64,000 bases of DNA from Nonomuraea pusilla (GTDB lineage Bacteria > Actinomycetota > Actinomycetes > Streptosporangiales > Streptosporangiaceae), in assembly GCF_900109355.1 (NCBI RefSeq), contig NZ_FOBF01000024.1, forward strand, positions 62,001-126,000, read 5' to 3'. A program made the translations under genes and the position numbers. This document shows positions 34,741 to 44,041 of this stretch, piece after piece (positions within the stretch are counted from its first letter, which is position 1; each line of letters opens with the position of its first letter). The notes under the pieces were generated by a model, which was not told the DNA's origin, searched no databases, and saw only the letters and a list, made by a program, of their open reading frames with translations.

Positions 34741-34746
34741 AGTGTA
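34741..34746 (-). promoter_or_regulatory. Candidate -10 box for rel
   Basis: TACACT on the minus strand lies 33 bases before GTG 34708, just beyond the apt terminator hairpin, which would let rel be transcribed separately from apt. No good -35 is visible. Confidence 0.3.
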
Positions 34747-34760
34747 TCCAGCCCGCCGTA

Positions 34761-34778
34761 CTCCGCCTGCGGGCGGAG
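34761..34778 (-). terminator. Hairpin directly after the apt stop
   Basis: CTCCGCC (34761-34767) pairs with GGCGGAG (34772-34778) around a 4-base loop. It begins at the base after the apt stop and has no U-run. Confidence 0.5.
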
Positions 34779-35297
34779 TCACACGACCACGAGAGAGCGC
34801 ACGTCGACGCCGTCCAGACGGTCGCGTCCCCTGAGGAACGCCAGCTCCATCAGCACGGCGATGCCGAGGACGTGGGCGCCCGCCCGCTCCACCAGCTCCA
34901 CGGCCGCCTTCGCCGTGCCGCCCGTGGCCAGCACGTCGTCGACGATCAGCACCCTGTCGCCCGGGGCGAACGCGTCGGTGTGCACCTCGATCGTCGCCGA
35001 GCCGTACTCGAGGTCGTAGGACTCCTCCAGGGTGGCGGCCGGCAGCTTCCCCTTCTTGCGCACCGGGACGAACCCGGCGCCCGCCCGGTAGGCCACGGGC
35101 GCCGCCAGGATGAACCCGCGCGCCTCGATCCCCACGATCTTGTCGACCTGGTGGAGCCCGGCCAGCTCGTCGACCACGGCCGTGAACGCCACGGGGTCGG
35201 ACAGCAGCGGGGTGATGTCCTTGAACATCACGCCCGGCTTGGGGTAGTCGGCGACATCCCTGATGCGGTCAAGGATCACCGTGGACAACTCGCTCAT
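34779..35297 (-). CDS. apt: Adenine phosphoribosyltransferase
   Basis: This 172-residue enzyme converts adenine and PRPP to AMP. DYPKPGVMFKDITPLLSDP, EARGFILAAPVAY, RKKGKLP and the PRPP loop VLIVDDVLATGGTA are all present. ATG 35297 follows GGAG 5 bases upstream, excluding ten extra in-frame codons. It sits between secF and rel, the conserved actinobacterial order, separated from secF by 256 bases that include a hairpin. Confidence 0.97.
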   Translation of the reverse strand: MSELSTVILDRIRDVADYPKPGVMFKDITPLLSDPVAFTAVVDELAGLHQVDKIVGIEARGFILAAPVAYRAGAGFVPVRKKGKLPAATLEESYDLEYGSATIEVHTDAFAPGDRVLIVDDVLATGGTAKAAVELVERAGAHVLGIAVLMELAFLRGRDRLDGVDVRSLVVV

Positions 35298-35496
35298 CGC
35301 GCTCCTTCTGCAATCTCCAGCCCTCATGATGGCGGATCCGGCCGCCTGCGTCGCACGCCCGGCCCGCGGCGGGGCTCAGCGGCGCCCTGCGGGACCGGGC
35401 CGGGCGTCCGCCTCTCCCCCCGTACGACCCGCGCCCGCCGGGGACGCTGCGCCGCCTGCAGCCCCGCACAGCGGCATCCCGGGGCCCGCACACGCC

Positions 35497-35527
35497 GACG
35501 CCCCCACCCCTGCGGGGCGGAGGCGTC
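35497..35527 (-). terminator. Hairpin downstream of secF
   Basis: GACGCC (35497-35502) pairs with GGCGTC (35521-35526), enclosing a CCCC/GGGG inner stem. It lies 27 bases after the secF stop. The rest of 35298-35553 is GC-rich with no gene. Confidence 0.5.
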
Positions 35528-35553
35528 TGACGAGGCGTCGGACGGGGCGCCGG

Positions 35554-36549
35554 CTAGCCCTTGGCTACCGCGGCGCTTTTGGAACCCTTCGAGCCGCCCT
35601 TGCCGCCGCCCGTGGAGGCGAGCCTCCTGGCGATGGCCTGGTACTTCGGCTCCCGCTCCTTCAGCGTCACCAGCAGCGGCGTGGCGACGCACAGCGACGA
35701 GTACGTTCCGACGATCATGCCGACGAACAGGGCCAGCGACAGGTCCTTCAGCGTGCCCGCGCCGAGCAGCGTGGTGCCGATGAACAGGATCGCCGCCACG
35801 GGCAGGATCGCGACGAGCGAGGTGTTGAGCGACCGGATCAGCGTGTGGTTCAGCGCGTTGTTGGCCGCCATCGAGTACGTCATCTTCGAGGTCGTGCCGA
35901 GCTTGGCCGTGACCTCCTTGATCATGTCGAACACCACGACCGCGTCGTAGAGCGAGTAACCGAGGATGGTCAGGAAGCCCAGCAGCGTCGCCGGCGTGAC
36001 CTCGAACCCGGTCCACGCGTAGACGCCGGCCGTGATGACGAGGTCGTGGAAGAGCGCGACGATGGCGGCGAGGGCCATCTTCGGCTCGAACGCCATCGAC
36101 AGGTAAAGGATGATCGCGAGCATGAAGACGCCGAGGCCCCACAGGGCCTTCGTCGACACCTCGCCGCCCCAGGACGCGCCGATGGACTGGATGTCGACGT
36201 CGTCGACGGCGACGCTGAAGTCCTTGGCGATGGCGCCCTGCACCTGGTTCATCGTGCCTTCGGACAGCGTCTCGGTGGTGACCCGCCACCGCTCGCCGGC
36301 CGTCTGCACGATCGGCTGGTGCACGCCCTCCTCCTTGAAGGCGTCGCGCACCTGCTCGATGCTCGCGGTCGGAGCCTTGAACGAGAACACCGAGCCGCCC
36401 GTGAACTCGACGCCCAGCTTGAGCCCGTTGAACAGCAGACCGGCGAGCGAGACGGCCAGCAGGAGACCGGACAGGCTGTACCAGAGCCTCCAGCGGCCGA
36501 CGAAGTCGACGTCGATCTCACCTCGGTAGAGGCGGCGCCCCAGTCCCAT
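35554..36549 (-). CDS. secF: Protein translocase subunit SecF
   Basis: The 331-residue RND-type membrane protein works with SecD to draw exported proteins through SecYEG using the proton gradient. Six membrane segments are visible. The SecF signature LKLGVEFTGGSVF follows helix 1, and the C-terminal helices contain TILGYSLYDAVVVFD. The C-terminus is short and Lys/Gly/Ser rich (GGGKGGSKGSKSAAVAKG). It starts 1 base after the secD stop, so translation is coupled. Confidence 0.96.
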   Translation of the reverse strand: MGLGRRLYRGEIDVDFVGRWRLWYSLSGLLLAVSLAGLLFNGLKLGVEFTGGSVFSFKAPTASIEQVRDAFKEEGVHQPIVQTAGERWRVTTETLSEGTMNQVQGAIAKDFSVAVDDVDIQSIGASWGGEVSTKALWGLGVFMLAIILYLSMAFEPKMALAAIVALFHDLVITAGVYAWTGFEVTPATLLGFLTILGYSLYDAVVVFDMIKEVTAKLGTTSKMTYSMAANNALNHTLIRSLNTSLVAILPVAAILFIGTTLLGAGTLKDLSLALFVGMIVGTYSSLCVATPLLVTLKEREPKYQAIARRLASTGGGKGGSKGSKSAAVAKG

Positions 36550-36550
36550 C

Positions 36551-38389
36551 TCAGGCCTCCTGCGGAGTGGTCGTGCGGCCGGTGGAGTCGGCGCTCATGC
36601 GCTCGGCGTCCAGACCGGACAGCGGGTGCCCCTTGGCGAAGAACTTCAGCCTCGCCAGCAGCGCGATGAACGGCTTGGTGAACAGGAACACCACCACGAT
36701 GTCGATGAGCGTCGTCAGGCCCATCGCGAAGGCGAACCCGGCCACGCCGCCCACCGCCAGGAAGTAGAGCACGACCGCGGCGATGAACATGACGGCGTCG
36801 GCGATCAGGATCGTACGCCTGGCGCGGACCCACGCCACCTCGACGGCCGAGCGCAGCGAGCGCCGCCCCTCCTTCATCTCGTCACGGATGCGTTCGAAGT
36901 AGACGATGAAGGAGTCGGCGGTGATGCCGATGGAGACCACCAGGCCGATGATGTGCGGCAGCGACAGCCGGAACCCGGCGTTGTGCCCGAGCACCACGAC
37001 CGACGTGTACGTGATGACCGTGGCCACCACGAGGCTCAGCACCGCGACGAGACCGAGGCCGCGGTAGTACAGCAGCGAGTAGACGACAACCAGGCCGAGG
37101 CCGATGATGCCGGCGATCAGACCGCCCATGAGCTGGTCCTGGCCGAGGGTGGAGGAGACCGTGTCGATCGAGCTGCGCTGGAACTTCAGCGGCAGCGCGC
37201 CGTACTTGAGCTGCTCGGCGAGGTCGGTGGCGCTCTTCTGGTCGAAGCCGCCGGTGATCTCGGCGCGGCCGCCGGGGATCGGGCCGAGGATGTTCGGGGC
37301 GGTGATGACGACGCCGTCGAGGACGACCGCGACCTTGTTGCGCGGCTCCTGCGAGTTGTAGGCGGTCTGGGTGAGCTTGGCCCACGCCTCGGCGCCCTTG
37401 CTCTTGAAGTCGAGCTGGACGACCCACTCGGTGGTGCCCTGGCGGATGCCGGACGACGCGGTGTCGATGTCGGTGCCGACGACCTTGGCGACGTCGAGCA
37501 CGTACTTCGCGCTGCCGTCGCTCTCGCAGGCCGCGTACTGCTTGTTCGGGTCGTCCTGGACGCCCTGGCCGCGCTTGGCGGGGTCGCTGCAGTCGAGCTT
37601 GTGGAACTGCTGCAGCACGGCGGGGTCGATGCCCTGGGTGTCTATGCCGGCGTTGGGATCGTCGGAGGGCTTCGCGCTCGGCGAGGCGCTCGGTGTGGGA
37701 GTGGCCTTGGCCTCGCGCTTGTTGCCCGCCTGACGCTGCCCGTTCTGCTGCTGCCCGGTCTGGCGCTGTCCGTCCTGGCCGGAGCGGGCCTGCTCGTTCT
37801 GCGTCTTGGTGTCACGCCTGGCCGGGGTGCTGGTCGGCGTGGCCGACGGCGTCGGCGCCGTCAGCGCCGACGACAGCGCCTTGCCCGTGGGGGAGGCGCT
37901 CGGCGCGCCCGCCGACGGCGAGCTCTTCGGCTGGCCGGACTGGGTCGCCGAGGCCGACGGCGAGGCGCCCGGGGTGGGCGCCTCGGTGGACAGGTTCTGC
38001 GGGACCTGCGTGGCCTGCATGGCGAGCACCTGGCGGAAACGCAGCTCCGCCGTGGTGGCGACCAGCTTGATGGCCTCGCTCTGTCCGACGCCCGGGATGG
38101 AGATGATGATGTTGTCGCCGGACTTGGCGACCTCGGCGTCGGAGATGCCGGTGCCGTTGACGCGGTCGCGGATGATGTTCACCGCGCGGTCGAGGATCTC
38201 CTCGGGAGGAGCCGCGCCGTTCTGCGTCACGGGTGACAGCGTCACCGTCGTGCCACCGGCGAGGTCGAGCCCCAGCTTCGGCGTGAACGCCTTCTGCAGG
38301 AACATCGTCCCGCCCAGGGCGAGGATGAGCGCCAGCAGCACCAGGAGCGTGCGCCCTGGTCGGCTGTGGCGGCTGGTCGGTCGGGCCAC
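36551..38389 (-). CDS. secD: Protein translocase subunit SecD
   Basis: This 612-residue partner of SecF has helix 1 at about residues 13-30, then LGLDLAGGTTVTL, the first periplasmic domain, and five more membrane helices after about residue 430 with the conserved ADSFIVYFERIRDEM block. An insert of about 120 residues (128-250), rich in Ser, Pro, Thr, Gln and Ala, splits the periplasmic domain. Such linkers occur in actinobacterial SecD, but this one is long and repetitive. It lies 43 bases after yajC in the yajC-secD-secF operon. Confidence 0.95.
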   Translation of the reverse strand: MARPTSRHSRPGRTLLVLLALILALGGTMFLQKAFTPKLGLDLAGGTTVTLSPVTQNGAAPPEEILDRAVNIIRDRVNGTGISDAEVAKSGDNIIISIPGVGQSEAIKLVATTAELRFRQVLAMQATQVPQNLSTEAPTPGASPSASATQSGQPKSSPSAGAPSASPTGKALSSALTAPTPSATPTSTPARRDTKTQNEQARSGQDGQRQTGQQQNGQRQAGNKREAKATPTPSASPSAKPSDDPNAGIDTQGIDPAVLQQFHKLDCSDPAKRGQGVQDDPNKQYAACESDGSAKYVLDVAKVVGTDIDTASSGIRQGTTEWVVQLDFKSKGAEAWAKLTQTAYNSQEPRNKVAVVLDGVVITAPNILGPIPGGRAEITGGFDQKSATDLAEQLKYGALPLKFQRSSIDTVSSTLGQDQLMGGLIAGIIGLGLVVVYSLLYYRGLGLVAVLSLVVATVITYTSVVVLGHNAGFRLSLPHIIGLVVSIGITADSFIVYFERIRDEMKEGRRSLRSAVEVAWVRARRTILIADAVMFIAAVVLYFLAVGGVAGFAFAMGLTTLIDIVVVFLFTKPFIALLARLKFFAKGHPLSGLDAERMSADSTGRTTTPQEA

Positions 38390-38432
38390 TGGTCGTCGAT
38401 TCTCTCAGATAGGGGTTTGTCGCAGAGCTTAG

Positions 38433-38789
38433 TCAGGACTGCTTGTTGTCGGTGCCCTGATCGCCGTCGCGCTCCGCCGACGTCTCGCTGTCGCTCTCGG
38501 CGGGCTCCTCGGCGGGAGCGTCACCCGGCGTGACGACACGGCCGATCGCGGCCTTCACCCAGCGGGTCTCGACGCCGGGGGCGACCTCAAGGATCACGTC
38601 CTCATTGTCCACCGCGACCACGGTGCCGAACAGGCCCGTCGTGGTCATGACACGGGCCCCGGTGGTCAGGGAGTTCTGCATCTGGACGGCTTCCTGCTGA
38701 CGCTTGCGCTGCGGACGGATCAGCAGGAAGTAGAACACCACCACCAGCAGGACCAGCGGCAGGAAGCTTGTGAGTTGTCCCGTGTCCAT
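38433..38789 (-). CDS. yajC: Preprotein translocase subunit YajC
   Basis: The 118-residue protein has one transmembrane helix (SFLPLVLLVVVFYFLLIRPQ) followed by the YajC core (RPQRKRQQEAVQMQNSLTTG, then ARVMTTTGLFGTV) and an acidic C-terminal tail. It associates with SecDF. ATG 38789 begins the family similarity; nine more codons upstream are open but not conserved. It is the first gene of the sec operon, with a promoter at 38909-38938. Confidence 0.94.
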   Translation of the reverse strand: MDTGQLTSFLPLVLLVVVFYFLLIRPQRKRQQEAVQMQNSLTTGARVMTTTGLFGTVVAVDNEDVILEVAPGVETRWVKAAIGRVVTPGDAPAEEPAESDSETSAERDGDQGTDNKQS

Positions 38790-38908
38790 CAGGGGCGACC
38801 TTCCATAGTCGTACAAGGAGTTGACACCGGCCTGGCGCCGGAAATTCCGTGCGTGGCATCGGGCCGCGCCGCTCAGCCCGTCAGCCTACACAGCCAGCCA
38901 AGCCACGG

Positions 38909-38938
38909 AGTGTAGGCGGTTGTTGCGAAACGCGGCAA
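38909..38938 (-). promoter_or_regulatory. Promoter of yajC-secD-secF
   Basis: On the minus strand TTGCCG (38938-38933) and TACACT (38914-38909) are 18 bases apart, a good housekeeping sigma match. The predicted transcript starts near 38902 and gives a leader of about 110 bases. A 10-bp palindrome GGTTGCAACC lies further up at 38982-38991. Confidence 0.55.
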
Positions 38939-39000
38939 CGAAGCAGCGTTTTGGCGCGCGGGGAAGTTCCCAATTTGAAATGGTTGCAACCGTTCTGTGA

Positions 39001-40032
<1,032 letters not shown>

Positions 40033-40122
40033 GTCCTGCCCTCCTCACCCTGATGCTCGCCACCCGTACGATCTCCTGCCGCTCCGCCCTCCGCGCCCCC
40101 GCCCGGACGCTCGGGTGGGCGG

Positions 40123-40743
40123 TCATCGGACGCTCAGGGCCCGCAGCGCCGCCTTGAGCAGCGCGGCGATCTGGGGCTGGCGGCCCGCGGCGAGGTCGGC
40201 GTCGGCCTGCGGCTCGACGGCGGCGACCGCCTCGTCGGCGTCCTTGCCGGAGTAGCCCAGCCCGACCAGGCCCGAGTGGACCTGCTCGCGCCACAGCGCC
40301 GCCCGCGTCTCGCCGTGCAGCGCCGCCGTGACGGCCTCCTCGGGCGTGCCGAGGCGGTCCTTCAGTTCGAGGACGATGCGCTGGGCGCCCTTCTGGCCGA
40401 TGCCGGGCACCTTCGTGAGCGCCTTCAGGTCGGCGCTCGCCACGGCGACGCGCAGCGCGTTCGGCGTGTGGACGGCGAGCATGGACAGCGCCAGCTTCGG
40501 GCCCACGCCGCTCGCGGTCTGGAGCAGCTCGAACACGGCCCGCTCGTCGTCGGTGGCGAAGCCGTACAGGGTGAGCGACTCCTCGCGCACCACCAGGGAC
40601 GTGGCCAGGCGGGCCTGCTCGCCCACCCGGAGCGTGGCCAGGGTGCCCGGCGTGCAGTGGGTCAGGACGCCCACGCCGCCGACCTCGATCACCGCGGCGT
40701 CGGGGGCGATGGCCGCCACCGTGCCGTTCACCGACGCGATCAC
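40123..40743 (-). CDS. ruvA: Holliday junction DNA helicase subunit RuvA
   Basis: The 206-residue protein binds the four-way junction as a tetramer. It begins with an OB fold (IASVNGTVAAIAPDAAVIEV), has two helix-hairpin-helix motifs (LLQTASGVGPKLALSML and LTKVPGIGQKGAQRIVLEL), and ends with domain III (AVAAVEPQADADLAAGRQP, then LKAALRALS), which contacts RuvB. The start is GTG 40743, overlapping the ruvC stop by 4 bases (GTGA). Confidence 0.97.
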   Translation of the reverse strand: MIASVNGTVAAIAPDAAVIEVGGVGVLTHCTPGTLATLRVGEQARLATSLVVREESLTLYGFATDDERAVFELLQTASGVGPKLALSMLAVHTPNALRVAVASADLKALTKVPGIGQKGAQRIVLELKDRLGTPEEAVTAALHGETRAALWREQVHSGLVGLGYSGKDADEAVAAVEPQADADLAAGRQPQIAALLKAALRALSVR

Positions 40744-41270
40744 CGCGTGACGTCCTTCCGCGCGGCCCTGGCGACCGCCTGGGCGAGGCGGTGCTGGACG
40801 CCGCCGCGCCAGACGTGGCAGATGGCCAGGGCGAGCGCGTCGGCGGCGTCGGCGGGCTTGGGCATCTCGGTCAGGCGCAGCAGGCGGGTGACCATCGCGC
40901 CGATCTGCTTCTTGTCGGCGGTGCCGCTGCCGGTGACGGCCGCCTTCACCTCGGACGGCGTGTGCAGCGCGACCGGCAGCCCGCGCCTGGCGGCGCACAG
41001 CACGGCGATGCCGGCCGCCTGGGCGGTGCCCATCACGGTGCGGACGTTGTGCTGGCTGAACACCCGCTCGACCGCCACGGCGTCGGGCCTGACGTCGTCG
41101 AGCCACTGCTCGATGCCCGCCTCGATGCCGACCAGGCGGCTGCCGAGCTCCTCGTCGGCCCCGGTGCGCACCACGCCGACCGCCACCAGCTTCAGCGGCG
41201 CGCCCGGACGCCCCTCGACCGCCCCCAGGCCGCACCGGGTCAGCCCCGGGTCGACGCCCATCACGCGCAC
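40740..41270 (-). CDS. ruvC: Crossover junction endodeoxyribonuclease RuvC
   Basis: This 176-residue resolvase cuts Holliday junctions. The four acidic catalytic residues are visible: Asp7 in MGVDPGLTRCG, Glu in AVERVFSQHN, and two Asp in ADAADALALAICH. Family starts match the GTG at 41270 (VRVMGVDPGL), with GGGGAGG about 9 bases upstream; a GTG two codons earlier is too close to that site. It is translationally coupled to ruvA. Confidence 0.96.
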   Translation of the reverse strand: MRVMGVDPGLTRCGLGAVEGRPGAPLKLVAVGVVRTGADEELGSRLVGIEAGIEQWLDDVRPDAVAVERVFSQHNVRTVMGTAQAAGIAVLCAARRGLPVALHTPSEVKAAVTGSGTADKKQIGAMVTRLLRLTEMPKPADAADALALAICHVWRGGVQHRLAQAVARAARKDVTR

Positions 41271-41396
41271 CGGCACGCCCTCCCCTGTCGCCGAACATCT
41301 GTTCGGCACAGGACTTTACCCCGGCGGCGACGCCCCGCGCACCGTGAAACGCGAGAGGAGGCCGCCCGGTGCGGCGGCCTCCTCTCGGGAGGCGGG

Positions 41397-42539
41397 TCAG
41401 AAGTAGTCGAGCATGTGGGGCCTGGCGGCGAAGACGGCGTCGAGGAGCTCGTCGTGCCGGTCGTCGCCCGTCAGCAGGCCGCTCAGGCGCAGCGTGGACG
41501 TCGGCACGCCCGCGTACAGCGCGGAGAATCCGTTGACCGTCATGGCGGGCCCGTCGCCCGTGGACGGGGTGGCGGCGCCGGACCCGCCGGAGAACGCCAG
41601 CCGCCACGTGCCGCCGCCCCTGAGCGGGTCGTCGACCCTGATCACGGCCTCCCCGCCGACGACGGACGGGTAGCCCCTGCGCTCCACGGCGGCCGGCACG
41701 TCGAGGACGCGGAACATCCAGCGCCTCTGCTCGACGACGTCCTTCGAACGCTCGCGCAGCAGCCACAGCACCGGGTCGTCGGGGGCGAGCGCCGCGGTTA
41801 CCTTGCCGGCGACCGTGGACGCGCTTCCGACCATCGACCACAGGGCCCGCGCGGTCTCCTCGGAGCCCGCGACGAGGTTGTCGACGACGATGTCGCCGTC
41901 CTGCCAGCGGTAGACGACGAAGCCGTCGTCGGCCAGGTACAGGAAGTCGTCCTCGTTGGCGAGCCAGACGCCCCAGGTGTGCTCGTCCCACGAGACCGGG
42001 CCGCTCGCGCGCGAGGCGGCGTGGACGCGGTGCAGCACCGCGATCACCTCGGCGGCGTCGGCGGCGCCCATCCTGCGGAGCTTGACCTGCGCGGACGGGC
42101 GGATCTCGCGCAGCGCGGCGGTGGGCAGCGTCACGACGTGCTGGGCGCCGGCGTGCTCGTACCCCACGGCGCGGTAGAGGGGCGTGGTGGCCGGGTAGAG
42201 CGCCGAGACGGCGTCGCCGAGCGCGGCGGCCCTGTCGACGACGGCACGCATGATCGCGGTGCCGACGCCGCGCCCGCGGTCCTCGGGGTTGACGGTGACG
42301 CCGGCGACACCGGCCATCGGCTGGGGCCTGCCGTGCCACCACTGCGTGAACCGGCGCAGCCGGGCGGAGGCGGCCAGCCTGGCGCCGTCGAACACGCCGA
42401 GGTAGCGGCCCTCGTCGAGCGTGGGCCCGACCGCCTTCCTCCATCTCTCGGCGTCGGAGGCGGAGATGGGGCCGAAGGAGCGTTTGCGGAGGTCGAGGAC
42501 GTCGTCGAGGTCATCGGGAGTGAGGTCACGGATTTCCAC
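41397..42539 (-). CDS. Eis-like GNAT acetyltransferase with SCP2-like C-domain
   Basis: The 380-residue protein has a first GNAT domain with the acetyl-CoA motif VTVNPEDRGRGVGTAIM, a second degenerate GNAT domain, and a sterol-carrier-like C-terminal domain ending LDYF. In Mycobacterium Eis, which acetylates aminoglycosides at several amines, the free carboxylate of the terminal Phe is the catalytic base; a terminal Phe is kept here. Drug modification is possible but not shown. GTG 42539 is preferred: TAGGTT ends 7 bases before it and no Shine-Dalgarno is present, suggesting a leaderless mRNA. A TTG three codons upstream is the alternative. Confidence 0.85.
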   Translation of the reverse strand: MEIRDLTPDDLDDVLDLRKRSFGPISASDAERWRKAVGPTLDEGRYLGVFDGARLAASARLRRFTQWWHGRPQPMAGVAGVTVNPEDRGRGVGTAIMRAVVDRAAALGDAVSALYPATTPLYRAVGYEHAGAQHVVTLPTAALREIRPSAQVKLRRMGAADAAEVIAVLHRVHAASRASGPVSWDEHTWGVWLANEDDFLYLADDGFVVYRWQDGDIVVDNLVAGSEETARALWSMVGSASTVAGKVTAALAPDDPVLWLLRERSKDVVEQRRWMFRVLDVPAAVERRGYPSVVGGEAVIRVDDPLRGGGTWRLAFSGGSGAATPSTGDGPAMTVNGFSALYAGVPTSTLRLSGLLTGDDRHDELLDAVFAARPHMLDYF

Positions 42540-42617
42540 GATGCACAACCTACGCAGTGCTCCCGGCGGCCCGCGAACGATTAACGGCGACGGCGGGCCG
42601 CCGGCCGGGGGCGCCGG

Positions 42618-43370
42618 TCAGGCCTCGATCGCCGCCAGGATCTCGTCGGAGACGTCGAAGTTGGCGAAGACGTTCTGGACGTCGTCGCTGTCCTCCAGCG
42701 CGTCGATGAGGCGGAACACCTTCTTGGCGCCCTCCTCGTCGAGCGGCACGGTCATGGTGGGCACGAAGCTCGACTCGGCGGAGTCGTAGTCGATGCCGGC
42801 CTCCTGCAGCGCCTTGCGGACCGGGACGAGGTCGCCGGCCTCGGACAGCACCTCGAAGGAGTCGCCGAGGTCGTTGACCTCCTCGGCGCCCGCGTCGAGC
42901 ACCGCCATGAGCACGGTGTCCTCGTCGAGGCCGTTCTTGGGGACGATCACGACGCCCTTGCGGTTGAACATGTACGACACCGAGCCGGGGTCGGCCAGCG
43001 AGCCGCCGTTGCGGGTGAGCGCCACCCTGACCTCGGAGGCGGCGCGGTTGCGGTTGTCGGTGAGGCACTCGATGAGCACCGCGACCCCGCCCGGCGCGTA
43101 GCCCTCGTACATGATGGTCTGCCAGTCGGCGCCGCCGGCCTCGAGGCCGCCGCCGCGCTTGCGCGCCCGCTCGATGTTGTCGTTGGGCACGGAGTTCTTC
43201 TTCGCCTTGAAGATGGCGTCGAAGAGAGTGGGGTTGGCGTCCGGGTCGGGGCCGCCGGTCCGTGCCGCCACTTCGATGTTCTTGATGAGCTTGGCGAACA
43301 GCTTGCCGCGCTTGGCGTCGAGCGCGGCCTTCTTGTGCTTCGTCGTCGCCCATTTGGAGTGGCCGGACAT
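42618..43370 (-). CDS. yebC: YebC/PmpR family protein (TACO1-like)
   Basis: The 250-residue protein begins SGHSKWATTKHKKAALDAKR, the family signature, and continues with PDANPTLFDAIFKAKKNSVP and YEGYAPGGVAVLIE. Members have been described as DNA-binding regulators and, more recently, as translation factors that relieve ribosome stalling. It lies 3 bases after the pdxT stop and shares its transcript, the usual actinobacterial arrangement before ruvC; here the Eis-like gene sits between yebC and ruvC. Confidence 0.95.
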   Translation of the reverse strand: MSGHSKWATTKHKKAALDAKRGKLFAKLIKNIEVAARTGGPDPDANPTLFDAIFKAKKNSVPNDNIERARKRGGGLEAGGADWQTIMYEGYAPGGVAVLIECLTDNRNRAASEVRVALTRNGGSLADPGSVSYMFNRKGVVIVPKNGLDEDTVLMAVLDAGAEEVNDLGDSFEVLSEAGDLVPVRKALQEAGIDYDSAESSFVPTMTVPLDEEGAKKVFRLIDALEDSDDVQNVFANFDVSDEILAAIEA

Positions 43371-43373
43371 TCC

Positions 43374-43952
43374 CTAGAGCTCCCTCACCATGTCTACGAA
43401 GTAACGGTGCACGCGAGTGTCCCCGGTCAGCTCGGGGTGGAACGACGTCGCGAGCAGCGGCCCTTGACGGACCGCGACGATCCTATCTCCAGGCTCGGCC
43501 CTGCCCAGCACCTCGACGCCGGCGCCGACCGATTCGACCCACGGTGCCCTGATGAAGATGGCGCGTACGCGCTCTCCGGCGAAGTCCAGATCGGACTCGA
43601 AGGAGTCGACCTGGCGGCCGAAGGCGTTGCGCCTGACGACCATGTCGATGCCGCCGATGGTCTGCTGGCCCTCGATGCCGTCCTGGATCCTGTCGGCCAG
43701 CATGATCATGCCGGCGCAGGAGCCGTAGGCGGGCATGCCTTCCTTGATCCGCACGCGCAGGGGTTCGAGCAGGTCGAAGATGTCGGCCAGCTTCCACATG
43801 GTGGTGGACTCGCCGCCGGGGATGACCAGGCCGTCGACCGCGTCCAGCTCGGCGGGCCTGCGGACGGTGATGGCCGTGGCGCCCGACTCCTGAAGCATGC
43901 GCGCGTGTTCGCGCACGTCTCCCTGGAGAGCGAGCACACCGATCGTGGGCAC
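43374..43952 (-). CDS. pdxT: Pyridoxal 5'-phosphate synthase glutaminase subunit
   Basis: The 192-residue class I glutaminase supplies ammonia to PdxS for PLP synthesis. PTIGVLALQGDVREHARML starts the fold, IPGGESTTM is the oxyanion region, the nucleophile Cys lies in GSCAGMIMLAD, and the His/Glu pair in SFHPELTGD. GTG 43952 follows AAGGA. pdxS is normally directly upstream but here lies at 47622, with MFS, marR and phoD genes between. An MFS terminator precedes, so pdxT must have its own promoter, which I could not identify. Confidence 0.96.
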   Translation of the reverse strand: MPTIGVLALQGDVREHARMLQESGATAITVRRPAELDAVDGLVIPGGESTTMWKLADIFDLLEPLRVRIKEGMPAYGSCAGMIMLADRIQDGIEGQQTIGGIDMVVRRNAFGRQVDSFESDLDFAGERVRAIFIRAPWVESVGAGVEVLGRAEPGDRIVAVRQGPLLATSFHPELTGDTRVHRYFVDMVREL

Positions 43953-43995
43953 AGTCGATCCTTCCGTCTGGGTGCGGGTTTTCCGACAATTCAAC

Positions 43996-44035
43996 ACCAG
44001 GAGGGGCCCGTGTCTTCCGACGGGCCCCTCCTGGT
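43996..44035 (-). terminator. Strong hairpin terminator after the MFS gene
   Basis: Fifteen bases (ACCAGGAGGGGCCCG, 43996-44010) pair perfectly with 44021-44035 around a 10-base loop, the longest perfect hairpin noted in the window. It lies 6 bases after the MFS stop and 44 bases before pdxT. Confidence 0.8.
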
Positions 44036-44041
44036 TGACGC

